Origin: Fimbriiglobus ruber
GTDB lineage: Bacteria > Planctomycetota > Planctomycetia > Gemmatales > Gemmataceae
Direction: 5' to 3'
DNA length: 64,000 nucleotides
Assembly: GCF_002197845.1 (NCBI RefSeq)
Contig: NZ_NIDE01000007.1
Coordinates: 310,001-374,000 of the forward strand
Both the position numbers and the translations under genes were made by a program. The notes under the pieces are model-generated. The model was not told the DNA's origin, ran no database searches, and saw only the letters and a program-made list of their open reading frames with translations. This document shows positions 9,141 to 18,621 of this stretch, piece by piece. Each line of letters starts with the position of its first letter. The stretch's first letter is position 1.

Positions 9141-9153
9141 TGCGTGAGCCCTG

Positions 9154-9292
9154 CGTGTACCCCCGCCGCAATTATTGCGGACTCGGCCACATTATTCATT
9201 TGGCCATCTCTTGCGTTGTCGTACACACGCAGGGTCCGTTTCCCTTGGTCTATACCATGAGCGATTTTGGCTACTGGGTTCGGGTTTAGACC
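9154..9292 (-). pseudogene. Toxin-like surface protein, part 3 of 4
   Basis: This is the short host segment between the IS4 copy and the ISAs1 tandem. Read leftward it gives GLNPNPVAKIAHGIDQGKR, then NNVAESAIIAAGVH. It joins the part ending SLSDG on the right (across IS4) and VADATG on the left (across the ISAs1 pair). It has no recognisable domain of its own. Confidence 0.7.
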
Positions 9293-10769
9293 CAATACCG
9301 TTCGTTAAGTGATAACTACTGTCTGGGCAAAGGTTTTCTTCAAGGGTGGGCCACCCCGATGTTGCGGCCTCTTCTTGGCGAACTTCGACATCTTTCGCTT
9401 CACGACACGCGGGTTGATTCGATTGCGACGCGGCTCGATCCGCTCGTGAGCCATCTCCCACAACAGACACGTATACCACCGGTCCAAACTCTGCGGCGTC
9501 GCACTTTCGCACTCAGGCAAACGGGCCTGCAAGATCCGCAGGCAGCCCGTAAACGACAACCGATCCACATCCAGATCGACCGTCTGGGCCGATTCCAGCA
9601 TCAACGCTCGGACCGTGAAGTGACCCAACGACAACGCATACACTTCCTGCTCCACGCCGACCGGCGTCTGGCTGCGGAAGTGGGCCGGCTTGCCCGCACG
9701 GCGCGGGTCCAAGTGAGTCTTCTGCTCGTCGAACACCAGTTCTTCTTCCCAACGTTCGTGGTACAAAATGACCAGTTCCATTGCCGGATACGGCTCGGCA
9801 TCCAACAGGTTGGTCATCAACCGGTGCGGTTCTCCAGGACCGGTGCGCTGGGGGTCGTCCAGAGCGTATTCGATCACACGCACCACAATGCCGTCGCGGT
9901 CTTGGGAGCGGCGGTACGAGGAGGGGTAGATTTTGGTCAAGAACGACCCCTCCGCCAGGCGCCGGATGGGCTTGAGGACCATGTTGCTCTTGATGCGGAC
10001 CAAGAGCTTTACCCCTCGTGCCTCCAACGCGTTCCAGTGTTCGTAGCTGAAAAAGCCTCGATCTTCCAGAAGCAGACTGTCGGCCGGCAGTTTGTCCCAT
10101 AGCTTCTCGACCAAGGTCGGCTCGCCGTCGTGATAGCCGCCAATGACCAGGGCCACCTCGACGTGCGTGCCCACTTCCACCACACTCACCTTCCGCAACT
10201 GCGGGAAAGCGCTGTCGCCACGTCCCCCACTGCTGCGGCCGAAGTGGTCGGCATTGGCCGGCGTATCGGGAACGTCCTGGACCGTTCCGTCGATGGCCAT
10301 GAGCCGGAACCCCTGGTAGAAGGCTCCGGGCGTACTCGGTGTGGCCAACGGCCGCACGACCTGCTCGAACACCGATCGCACCGCGTCGACGCCCAAGCGC
10401 TGACGGCCTTCGCACAGGCTGCTGCGGGCCGGCGTCTGTTCGCCCCGCGTCATGCGCCGGGCGTATTTGAACACCTGACGCAGGGGCAGGTGGGTCAGCA
10501 GGCCCATCGCCAGGACGACCCACAGCATGGTTCGGTGCGACAGTTGGCACCGGCGTTGTCCGACCCGGTCCGAGTCCGACAGGGCTTGTTCGATGACCTC
10601 GGGCGAGATAATCTTGGTCAGGCCCGCCAGCCGATCCAGGATCACGGTCTCCGATTCACTCGCGATACAGCCTCCGTGCGGTCGCATGCTTCCCGCCTCC
10701 CTGAGACCCGATGTTTTGGCGAACACAAGGTAGCAGGGGCGGGGGCTTGCGCTAAGACGAACGGTATTG
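9293..10769 (-). mobile_element. IS4-family element, copy 1
   Basis: The ends are CAATACCGTTCGT (9293 side) and ACGAACGGTATTG (ending 10769). The flanks carry the direct repeat TTAGACC (9286-9292 and 10773-10779), seen as GGTCTAA on the coding strand. A nearly identical second copy lies at 14270-15748 in the opposite orientation. It interrupts the toxin-like gene after the codons for SLSDG. Confidence 0.85.
9305..10687 (-). CDS. IS4-family DDE transposase, copy 1 (intact)
   Basis: A protein of about 460 residues with the IS4 N-terminal domain (LTKIISPEVIEQAL, CQLSHRTMLWVVLAMGLL). The catalytic positions are in FRLMAIDGTVQDV, LLEDRGFFSYEHW and the diagnostic YREK signature YHERWEEELVFDEQK. 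The start at 10687 is chosen for the GGAGG-like sequence just upstream; an alternative GTG lies at 10726. The frame is uninterrupted, so this copy could mobilise itself and the defective copy 2. Confidence 0.9.
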   Translation of the reverse strand: MRPHGGCIASESETVILDRLAGLTKIISPEVIEQALSDSDRVGQRRCQLSHRTMLWVVLAMGLLTHLPLRQVFKYARRMTRGEQTPARSSLCEGRQRLGVDAVRSVFEQVVRPLATPSTPGAFYQGFRLMAIDGTVQDVPDTPANADHFGRSSGGRGDSAFPQLRKVSVVEVGTHVEVALVIGGYHDGEPTLVEKLWDKLPADSLLLEDRGFFSYEHWNALEARGVKLLVRIKSNMVLKPIRRLAEGSFLTKIYPSSYRRSQDRDGIVVRVIEYALDDPQRTGPGEPHRLMTNLLDAEPYPAMELVILYHERWEEELVFDEQKTHLDPRRAGKPAHFRSQTPVGVEQEVYALSLGHFTVRALMLESAQTVDLDVDRLSFTGCLRILQARLPECESATPQSLDRWYTCLLWEMAHERIEPRRNRINPRVVKRKMSKFAKKRPQHRGGPPLKKTFAQTVVIT

Positions 10770-11471
10770 CGATTAGACCGTCGGATAGCGATTCGACCGT
10801 AACTGCGATATTCTTACCAACGTCGGCTGCGGTGGCGGCACCATCCAACCCGTTTGCACGAAGTTTATCTGCGGCCGCTCCGGCGACGTTTCCCTCGACA
10901 CGAGCAATTGCTTTCATGACGACGAATGGATTTACCCAATCGTACCACGCATTGCTTGGTTCTGGATCCGGATCGACGAACGGAACCCCCGTGGTATCGA
11001 AGTGTAAATGCCCGGTGTCTCCACTAGCCTCCCCACTGACGTCGTCGAACGCGTACACGAGCCCGTACCGGTCGGTCCCCGTCTCCGATCGGGTAAAGTA
11101 CCCGGCCAGCGCGTCGGCCGTCTCGGTGTTGGTGTACCCGTACGACCCGCTCCCGGCCCGCCCGCTTGTCGCCCCGGTGTCCGTCCGCACGTACGTCCCG
11201 GTCGCCGATGTGGTCGTCTGCGACGTGCCCACGTCGTCGTTCCCGGTCCCGGTCGCGGTCACGCTTTCGGATCCGGTCACCGTCTCCCCGTACGCCACGC
11301 CCCCGGTCGTCTGTCCGACCTCGGTCAGCGTGTAGGCGCCCGATCCCGTGGTCGTCGTCCCGTCCGACCCGGTCACGTCGTCCCCGGTGTCCGTCTCGGT
11401 CAGGGTCGTCGTCCCGGTCCCAGATAGAGTATACCCGCCGGCCCCGCCGCTCGACCACCCCCGGATCCGCC
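10770..11471 (-). pseudogene. Toxin-like surface protein, part 2 of 4
   Basis: The right half is Thr/Gly-rich repeat sequence (GYTLSGTGTTTLTE, SGAYTLTEVGQTTGG, SATGTYVRTDTGATSG). It passes into a more globular stretch (YGLVYAFDDVSGEASGDTG, then NAWYDWVNPFVVMKAIARVEGNVAG) and breaks off at VTVESLSDG, where IS4 inserted. Such Thr-rich repeats followed by a conserved junction region are seen in giant planctomycete secreted proteins. The join to part 1 needs a one-base shift in a G5 run. Confidence 0.65.
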
Positions 11472-13216
11472 GAGCCTCTTGCGCGTTTCATTTAGGGCTG
11501 TGAATTCTTGGAGAAACGGGTTCTCCTCAAATCGTCATCCCCCACGGAGACCAGCGATTTTGCTCGTCGCCAGTCATTTTTTCGCCGTTTTCGCGATTTC
11601 TACCCCACTTCCCCTGTTAGGCGGGGAAGCCTTGCGCGTCGTTCTGGAAAGGCTTCTTTTCCAGGAGATACGCCATGATCGTCCATGCCAACAAACCCCT
11701 CTTCGCGTGGGATGAACTCCAACACTCGCCCACCCTCGCCACCATTCGCGCGGCCCTCGAAGCCATCCCGGACGCACCACTCCTCCACGCCCTCCAACAG
11801 CGGCGTCACCGTGGATGCGACACGTACCCCGTCCGCGTCCTGTGGGGCGTACTCCTCCTCGCCATCCTCCTCCGACACACCACGACCGAGGCGTGCCTCG
11901 AGGAACTCCGACGCAACGCCCCCCTGCGTCTGCTCATCGGCATCGCATCCGAGGACGCCGTGCCGCACGGGTGGAACCTCACCCGCTTCCTCGCCGTCCT
12001 CGGACAGCCCGAACATCTCACCCTCATGCGGGACATCTTCGACCACATGGTTCAGCGACTCGGCCTCGCCGTTCCCGACCTCGGCACCCACACGGCCGGC
12101 GATTCCACCGGCCTGCGGGGGCGGCTCGAACCCCATGCACAACGCCGGGCCGGTGAGGTCGCCGACGGACTCCCCCAGGCCAGCGGCGGACGCAAGGAGT
12201 ACAAGGACGACGACGGCCACGTCACCAAAGTCGTCGAATGGTTCGGGTACAAACTGCACCTGCTCGTCGACGTGAGACACGAAGTCGTCTTGGCGTTCGA
12301 CATCAGCGACACCAAGGCCGGCGACAACGAGCGGATTGACGCTCTGGTCGACCAAGCCGAGGCGAACCTACCCGCCGACCGCATGAAAACGCTGGCCTAC
12401 GACAAGGCGGCGGACGACATTAAGGTCCACGAGGTGCTCCACGATCACGACATCAAACCGGTGATCCAGAACCGGTCGTGTGGGCCGAAGGACGGCGAGC
12501 GGGAGAAGGTGATCGGCGGTCGGGTGCCGCTGCACGTGGTCCACGACGAAGCCGGTACGGTCTACTGCTACGACACGACCGGCCCGGCCCCGGTCCGCCG
12601 GGCGATGAGTTACGCGGGCCACGAGAAGGATCGCGGGACATGGAAATATCGGTGCCCGGCCCGGGTGGAAGGGTTCGCGTGTGGCAGCGAGGCCAAATGC
12701 AACGAGGGGAAGGCGTACGGGATGACGGTGCGGGTGGACCAAGAGATCGACTTGCGACGGTTCCCGGCGATCCCGCGAGCCACGCCGCAGTTCGAGCGGC
12801 TGTACAAGGGACGGACCGCCGTGGAACGGGTAAATGATCGGCTGAAGGTGTTCTGGGGGTTGGACGACGGCAACGTGGTCGGCGCGCGTCGGTTCTGTGC
12901 GCACGTGTCGGCGGTGCGGTTGGTGCACTTGGCGTGCGCGACGTTGCTCGCGAAGGCGCAGCGAAACGAGGGATCCTTCGGAACGTTACGCCTGTCACCG
13001 ATTGCCAAGAAATTGGACGAACTGGTAGCCTCGGAGAAGGCGACGGCCAAAACCTGACGTCCGACAGCCCAAGCGGTTCCGCACCCGTCGCCCCCCGTCG
13101 GGAAGGTGGTATTGCGCGCCGAGAGACACCGGAGCCGCGGTCTGGCCTCCGCGCGCACCTGCGCCCGACCCACGGCGACCGGGAACCGCCGAAAAAATCC
13201 ACATCGCAAGTGGCTC
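11472..13216 (+). mobile_element. IS4-superfamily insertion sequence
   Basis: The terminal repeats are GAGCCTCTTGCG (11472-11483) and CGCAAGTGGCTC (13205-13216), 11 of 12 matching. Direct repeats GGATCCGCC (11463-11471) and GGATCCACC (13217-13225) flank it, 8 of 9 matching. It sits within the Gly-rich GWSSGG repeats of the toxin-like gene and carries one transposase. Confidence 0.78.
11675..13057 (+). CDS. DDE transposase, IS4 superfamily (IS1182/ISNCY-like)
   Basis: A protein of 460 residues starting at an ATG preceded by CCAGGAG. The first Asp is in HTAGDSTGLRGRL, the second in MKTLAYDKAADDIKVHEVL, and the Glu in RLYKGRTAVERVNDRLKVFW. A four-Cys patch (about residues 325-345) is inserted before the last motif. 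The ORF is intact. The exact ISfinder family is uncertain. Confidence 0.82.
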   Translation: MIVHANKPLFAWDELQHSPTLATIRAALEAIPDAPLLHALQQRRHRGCDTYPVRVLWGVLLLAILLRHTTTEACLEELRRNAPLRLLIGIASEDAVPHGWNLTRFLAVLGQPEHLTLMRDIFDHMVQRLGLAVPDLGTHTAGDSTGLRGRLEPHAQRRAGEVADGLPQASGGRKEYKDDDGHVTKVVEWFGYKLHLLVDVRHEVVLAFDISDTKAGDNERIDALVDQAEANLPADRMKTLAYDKAADDIKVHEVLHDHDIKPVIQNRSCGPKDGEREKVIGGRVPLHVVHDEAGTVYCYDTTGPAPVRRAMSYAGHEKDRGTWKYRCPARVEGFACGSEAKCNEGKAYGMTVRVDQEIDLRRFPAIPRATPQFERLYKGRTAVERVNDRLKVFWGLDDGNVVGARRFCAHVSAVRLVHLACATLLAKAQRNEGSFGTLRLSPIAKKLDELVASEKATAKT

Positions 13217-13732
13217 GGATCCACCCGACCCGCCGCTGGACCACCCGCCGCTCGCCCCGGCCTCGGACTCGGTGAAGCTGTAGCCGGTGATGCCCGTGTC
13301 CGTCACCGTGTACGTCCCGTTGACCGCGTCGTCCGTATTGACCGTGGTGAACGACCCGCTCGTCCCCTCGGTGACCGTGTACGACCCGCTGGCCCCCGGG
13401 GTGGTGTCGCTGAACGTCGACCCCCGGGTGCCCGTCTCGGTCGTCGTCGACTCCCCGTCGATGTCGTTCCCCGACCCGGTGATCGTCTCCCCCTGGGTGC
13501 GGGTCTCGGTGAACGACGCGCTGCCGCCCCACTCGGTCGCCGTCGACCCCTGGGACTCGGTCCCGGTGATCGTGTAGTCTCCGGTGTCCGCGTCCCCCTG
13601 GGTCGACGAATCCGACGCCGTCGCCGTCTTCCCCCCACCAGTAGCTGCCGCCCGACCCGCCGTAGCCCCCGGACCCGCCCGACCCCCCGGAACCCGACGA
13701 CAGACCGCACCCCTGGAGGTAATGCCCCACAT
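13217..13732 (-). pseudogene. Toxin-like surface protein, part 1 of 4
   Basis: This is Thr/Ser/Gly-rich repeat sequence: TGDYTITGTESQGS, ASGSYTVTEGTSGSFTT, VNGTYTVTDTGITGYSFTE, then GWSSGGSGG, which recurs as GWSSGGAGG in part 2. An adjacent frame codes for a Gly-Ser-Tyr-rich linker at 13650-13720, so the N-terminus may contain another slip. I cannot identify a signal peptide or the true start; the frame opens after a stop near 13780. Confidence 0.5.
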
Positions 13733-13812
13733 GCTGACGGCCTGTTGCTTTTCTCCCGGAAGTCCGGCGAAGAATTAGGTGCAAATATTTGTTAGGTCTC
13801 GCGGATTTTTTG

Positions 13813-14244
13813 CTATAACATGGACCAACTTTGAATGACAATATCTCGACGTTCATCGGAATTGAGGACATTAGTGAGCCAAAGGCCGAAGTCAGCATCC
13901 TCTTCGTCCTCAGAATAAAATTGCGTGGAAACAGGTAGCTCCGAATTGTTGTAAGCAATGGTTTTCACGGATTGGCCAATCGCAATGTTTAGTTTCCGGT
14001 TTTCTCCTTCCGAATGAAAGGAAGCAGTTATCCGCTTCCCCCGAACTTCACTGGCAAGCCCGTTCAGATAAATGTATAATTTTTTGCTCACAACAAACAG
14101 CCCCACGGCATCATCACCGAGTTTGGAACAGATGCCTTGTGGGCGCTGGCTGGGCATCGGATTGTTCATGTTGTGAGGCTCGTCAAACGAGGTGTCCACC
14201 ACAACCTGTTTAGTCGCGAAAAAATCTTTCATCGTTATGTGCAT
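13813..14244 (-). CDS. Hypothetical protein, 143 residues, AT-richer than neighbours
   Basis: A complete-looking gene starting at ATG 14244 behind AGAAGGAT. The protein is acidic toward the C-terminus (YSEDEEDADFGLWLTNVL) and lacks a signal peptide or membrane segment. The base composition is clearly lower in GC than the surroundings, and an IS4 copy sits just upstream of the ribosome site. It lies upstream of the broken toxin-like gene on the same strand. Its size and composition suit a captured accessory or immunity gene, but nothing proves this. Confidence 0.6.
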   Translation of the reverse strand: MHITMKDFFATKQVVVDTSFDEPHNMNNPMPSQRPQGICSKLGDDAVGLFVVSKKLYIYLNGLASEVRGKRITASFHSEGENRKLNIAIGQSVKTIAYNNSELPVSTQFYSEDEEDADFGLWLTNVLNSDERRDIVIQSWSML

Positions 14245-14269
14245 GGCGCTTATCCTTCTGGTCTAATCG

Positions 14270-15748
14270 CAATACCGTTCGTCTTAGCGCAAGCCCCCGC
14301 CCCCTGCTACCTTGTGTTCGCCAAAACATCGGGTCTCAGGGAGGCGGGAAGCATGCGACCGCACGGAGGCTGTATCGCGAGTGAATCGGAGACCGTGATC
14401 CTGGATCGGCTGGCGGGCCTGACCAAGATTATCTCGCCCGAGGTCATCGAACAAGCCCTGTCGGACTCGGACCGGGTCGGACAACGCCGGTGCCAACTGT
14501 CGCACCGAACCATGCTGTGGGTCGTCCTGGCGATGGGCCTGCTGACCCACCTGCCCCTGCGTCAGGTGTTCAAATACGCCCGGCGCATGACGCGGGGCGA
14601 ACAGACGCCGGCCCGCAGCAGCCTGTGCGAAGGCCGTCAGCGCTTGGGCGTCGACGCGGTGCGATCGGTGTTCGAGCAGGTCGTGCGGCCGTTGGCCACA
14701 CCGAGTACGCCGGGCGCCTTCTACCAGGGGTTCCGACTCATGGCCATCGACGGAACGGTCCAGGACGTTCCCGATACGCCGGCCAATGCCGCCCACTTCG
14801 GCCGTAGCCGGGGGGGGACGCGGCGACAGCGCCTTCCCGCAGTTGCGGAAGGTGAGTGTGGTGGAAGTGGGCACGCACGTCGAGGTGGCCCTGACCATTG
14901 GCGGCTATCACGACGCCGAGCCGACCTTGGCCGAGAAGCTATGGGACAAACTGCCGGCCGACAGTCTGCTTCTGGAGAATCGAGGGTTTTTCAGCTACGA
15001 GCACTGGAACGCGTTGGAGGCACGAGGGATCAAGCTCTTGGTCCGCATCAAGAGCAACATGGTCCTCAAGCCCACCCAGCGTCTGGCGGACGGGTCGTTC
15101 GTGGCCAAAATCTACCCCTCCTCGTACCGCCGCTCCCAAGACCGCGACGGCATTGTGGTGCGTGTGATCGAATACGCTCTGGACGACCCCCAACGCACCG
15201 GCCATGAGCAACCACATCGGTTGATGACCAACCTGTTGGATGCCGAGCGGTACCCGGCCCTGGAGCTAGTCATTTTGTACCACGAGCGTTGGGAAGAAGA
15301 ACTGGTCTTCGACGAGCAGAAAACCCACTTGGACCCGCGTCGTGCGGGTAAGCCGGCCCACTTCCGTAGCCAGACGCCGGTCGGCGTGGAGCAGGAAGTG
15401 TATGCGTTGTCGTTGGGTCACTTCACGGTCCGAGCGTTGATGCTGGAATCGGCCCAGACGGTCGATCTGGATGTGGATCGGTTGTCGTTTACGGGCTGCC
15501 TGCGGATCTTGCAGGCCCGTTTGCCTGAGTGCGAAAGTGCGACGCCGCAGAGTTTGGACCGGTGGTATACGTGTCTGTTGTGGGAGATGGCTCACGAGCG
15601 GATCGAGCCGCGTCGCAATCGAATCAACCCGCGTGTCGTGAAGCGAAAGATGTCGAAGTTCGCCAAGAAGAGGCCGCAACATCGGGGTGGCCCACCCTTG
15701 AAGAAAACCTTTGCCCAGACAGTAGTTATCAGTTAACGAACGGTATTG
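14270..15748 (+). mobile_element. IS4-family element, copy 2
   Basis: The ends are CAATACCGTTCGT and its complement, as in copy 1, with a perfect 10-bp duplication GGTCTAATCG at 14260-14269 and 15749-15758. It lies about 3.5 kb from copy 1 in opposite orientation, forming a long inverted repeat that could support inversion of 10770-14269. Confidence 0.87.
14353..15736 (+). pseudogene. IS4-family transposase, copy 2, frameshifted
   Basis: It is nearly identical to copy 1, but a G8 run (14810-14817) shifts the frame just after GTVQDVPDTPANAAHFG. The remainder, from GGRGDSAFPQLRKVSV through YHERWEEELVFDEQK to the stop at 15736, is in the next frame. A handful of substitutions also separate it from copy 1. 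It is probably inactive in cis but mobilisable in trans. Confidence 0.88.
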
Positions 15749-15813
15749 GGTCTAATCGAGCATCCCATACTTCCTCAGAATCGGGGCGGGGTGCGGTCTC
15801 TCTGGCGGCTTGA

Positions 15814-17186
15814 TCACGCGGCGATTGTGAGTTCGTTTCGCCCGCGGGTGGCGTAGGTTGGTACGGTCACGCTCGGGAACGTGCGGAGCAGCCGTTGATA
15901 CGCCTCGGCCCACACGCCGCTGAGGTTCAGGACCCGCAGGTCGAGAATCGTCTGCGCCCCGCCTTTGGTCCACCGCATGCCCGACAACTTGAGCCGCTGT
16001 GTGACGATCGTCTTGCACGCGGCCTCGGTGACCCCACTGCCGCACGGGATGCCCACCCGCTGGTACGCGGCATACCGCAGAAACTTCGTCCGCGTCCGCA
16101 GGTAGTTATACGCCTTGTCAAACGCCGTTCGCCTCTTCCCCTTCAACGTCTGACGGCTGCGATGCACCGACGCCGAGTTGAGAACCCGGCGGATGCCGTT
16201 CGGCCGTTTCAACAGCGTCTGCATCCGTCGCACCCAGGCGTGGGCCTGCCGTCCCGGACCGAACAACGCCCCGGCCATCGCCTACAGTCGCTCGCTCGCG
16301 TGGTAGTAGTCGACCACCCGCACCCCGTCGAGCCGGTCCCCGGTGCGCGGGTGCCGCATCGGCCGCAGGACGGTGGCGTAATACGCCGACTCGTTGTCCC
16401 CCGCATCGGTCACGTAGCACAACCGCGGCAGCGGCCGCTCCCACGCCTGCAACACGGCCGTCACCAGGCGGGTCAGGTTCCGACTCATCGTCCCCTGCTT
16501 CGACTCGGGCGTGTGCGCCAGGTACACCGTCCCCAGGCGCCGCCCGCGGCGGTTCATCACGGTCACCGTCCCCGCGGTCGCCACCTCGAACACGGTGCCG
16601 CCGCGGACCGGCAGGCCGAACGAGATGCCGTCCCGGCCGACGCTCAGGACCGGCTTGTGCGGGCCCGTCCCGACCCACGCCTGTTCCAGCAAGCGGAGAA
16701 TGTTCTGCACCTGCACGTCGTGTCGGGCCGCGGCCATCCCGTCGGCCACCCGGGCAACCACCTCCCGCAACTTCTTGATCCCCCATCGCAGGCCGTGTTC
16801 GTCCCGCAACCGCTGCCGGGTGCGACGCTGGGTGGCGCCGGCCTCGGACTGGTAGTATGCGGCCCGTTCGGCGATGGCCGGGGTCGCCCCGGCCGCGAGG
16901 CCGAGTTGCAGAGCCACGGGGAAGAGGGTCGGCTCACCGGTCCGGTGCGTCGGGCGATACCCCACCCGCCACAACCGAACCTTGCCGAACAGGGTGGCCA
17001 CGATTTGCGGTGTCGGGCGGCGGACCCGGGTGTACGGCGTGGACTCGAACTCGACGTGGGACGGCAACGCCGTGACATCCTGGGGCTCGACGTGATTGTA
17101 CGCCCATTCCAGCCCGAGGCGGCCGAGTTCTCGCATCCGCTCCCGCAGTTGTTGCTCGAGGGCGAACGTCGCCGAGGGGGAGGCGG
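15814..17186 (-). pseudogene. ISKra4-like transposase, main part, with in-frame amber stop
   Basis: Continues the start at 18466-18620 after a DDE element interrupts it. Visible parts are LEQQLRERMRELGRLGLEWAYN, GYRPTHRTGEPTLFPVALQLG, LSVGRDGISFGL (first Asp), CYVTDAGDNES (second Asp) and VVDYYHASERL. Then comes TAG (16282-16284), followed in frame by MAGALFGPGRQAHAWVRRM and GIPCGSGVTEAACKTIVTQR with the likely catalytic Glu. The insertion and the amber codon make it defective. Confidence 0.75.
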
Positions 17187-18465
17187 GGCTTTCAGGGGTA
17201 GGTCATCTGCGCCATGAATTCGGCCTCCGAGAGCGCCGGTATGGGTACCGGATCGGGCCACGGCTCCGGTTCCAACCGCCCGGTCGGGACCGTCCCGCAG
17301 AGCAACCCGGCCAGGATCAGCCCGAGTCCGATCCGGAACAGCCGATGGATCCGGGGCCGACCGGTTGTTCGGAATGCGGGGACCGTCTCCGGCCGGGGCT
17401 CGAACTCGGCCAACCCCCCGACCTCGACCAACCACAGGGTGGCCACCGCGACCACCACCCACACTCGGGCCACCCAGTCCGGATCGGTGATTCGCGTCCG
17501 CTGCCACTGCCATCCGCCCCGCTTGATCACCTGGAACCCTTGCTCGATCCACGCCCGGAACGCATACCAGCACGGGTCCGCGGCCCCGACCGGGAGGTCG
17601 GTCCACAGCAACCACGGGTCGGCGCAACCGGCGACCCGGCACGCCAGTAACGTACATTCCAGGGGGGCCGTCTGGTACGCCGTCCCGGTCGCCGCGAACC
17701 GGGTCCCCTCGCGCGCTGCGAACGACCGGAGCGGACGGAACGCGTGCCACCCACTCGGACGGAATGAGCCGACCGTTTTGACCCGCATCAGCGGGTGCCA
17801 CTGGCGGGCCGTAATCATCCGGAACAGGTCGGCCGATTCCAATCCCCGGTCGGTCAGGACGAGGACCGTCCACCCCTTCCCCAACCCGGCCGACACCCGG
17901 TCGAGCAACCGTTCCCAGTGAGGATTCCACGGATCCTTCGTATCGGCCGGGAGAACCGCCCACGCGACCGGGATGGCACACCCGCGGTACACAATCCCGG
18001 CGGTCCGGACGTGGAACCGGTCGCCCAAGTTGGTCACGTCCAGGGCGATCACCACCCGCATCTCGGTCCACCCGGTCGTGATCCATCGGATCAGGGGCCG
18101 GCAGTAGATCGCCGGGTCGAATTCCGTCCGCCCACGGCCGGCTTTCCGGCCCGCCGGTTGGTACCGTTCGCGTAATCGCTGGCGGACCGTATTGACGGCC
18201 TGCCCGAGAACGGCCGCCAGAGCCACGGCCACCGCGGTTAACGCACTGGCGTGGGCCAGAACCATTCCGAAACTCCACTCGGCGACGGCGGCCGCCTGGT
18301 GCTTCGGGAGGTCCGGGAACTGGGTGGCAACCCGTTCCGTCCAGGTGTACAGTTGGGTGGAGCGAGGCATGGGCAACTCCCGAAGTGGTTGCGTGGTAAC
18401 AACCAGCATACGCGAGTCCCAGGCCTTGCTCTCTTATGCCCATGCCTGACCTACCCTTGTAAGCC
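17187..18465 (-). mobile_element. DDE insertion sequence inside the ISKra4-like gene
   Basis: The ends GGCTTTCAGGGGTAGGTCA (17187-17205) and the complement of GGCTTACAAGGGTAGGTCA (18447-18465) agree at 17 of 19 positions. It separates the ISKra4-like N-terminus (18620-18466) from its body. The flanks are C-rich, and a clean target duplication cannot be read. Confidence 0.6.
17192..18370 (-). CDS. DDE transposase, IS4-like
   Basis: A protein of about 392 residues starting at ATG 18370 (MPRSTQLYTWTERVATQF) after GGGAGTTGCCC. Motifs are VVIALDVTNLGDRF (first Asp), VLVLTDRGLESADLFRMI (second Asp) and RAWIEQGFQVIKRGGWQW (Glu region). The C-terminus has hydrophobic stretches and ends MAQMTYP inside the terminal repeat. 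The reading frame is intact, so this is probably the youngest insertion in this stretch. Confidence 0.8.
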   Translation of the reverse strand: MPRSTQLYTWTERVATQFPDLPKHQAAAVAEWSFGMVLAHASALTAVAVALAAVLGQAVNTVRQRLRERYQPAGRKAGRGRTEFDPAIYCRPLIRWITTGWTEMRVVIALDVTNLGDRFHVRTAGIVYRGCAIPVAWAVLPADTKDPWNPHWERLLDRVSAGLGKGWTVLVLTDRGLESADLFRMITARQWHPLMRVKTVGSFRPSGWHAFRPLRSFAAREGTRFAATGTAYQTAPLECTLLACRVAGCADPWLLWTDLPVGAADPCWYAFRAWIEQGFQVIKRGGWQWQRTRITDPDWVARVWVVVAVATLWLVEVGGLAEFEPRPETVPAFRTTGRPRIHRLFRIGLGLILAGLLCGTVPTGRLEPEPWPDPVPIPALSEAEFMAQMTYP

Positions 18466-18620
18466 GGGGGGGGCAGCGGCGAAGTCGCGGAGGAGTTGGA
18501 CCAGGGCCGCCCACGCCGGGGCGAGTGCGTCCTCGGCGTCGAGGTCGGGCGAGTGGGAGCCGGCCGATCGGGGAACCCCGAGGGTAGCCGCGACGGCGAG
18601 CAAGTGCAGAGAGTACGTCA
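18466..18620 (-). pseudogene. ISKra4-like transposase, N-terminal piece
   Basis: Begins ATGACGTACTCTCTGC at 18620 (MTYSLHLLAVAATLGV) and reads to VQLLRDFAAAPP, where the DDE element starts. The body at 15814-17186 resumes with a Pro/Ser linker and FALEQQLRERM. The assignment rests on position, strand and the plausible join. Confidence 0.5.
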
Positions 18621-18621
18621 T

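Larger units (their letters stand above)
5420..9153 (+). mobile_element. ISAs1-family element B, split by a recombinase element
   Basis: Its terminal inverted repeats are CAGGGCTCACGCACTA (5420-5435) and its exact complement at 9138-9153, flanked by CGTGTACCCC on both sides. The transposase runs rightward, diverging from that of element A. The two elements differ in terminal repeats and transposase sequence, so they are related but distinct ISs. Without the 2.5-kb insert the native length is about 1.2 kb. Confidence 0.85.

Noticed and set aside
9293-15748. Past inversion between the two IS4 copies
   Set aside because: A swap of flanks would have left copy 2 with mismatched duplications, but its 10-bp repeats match perfectly.
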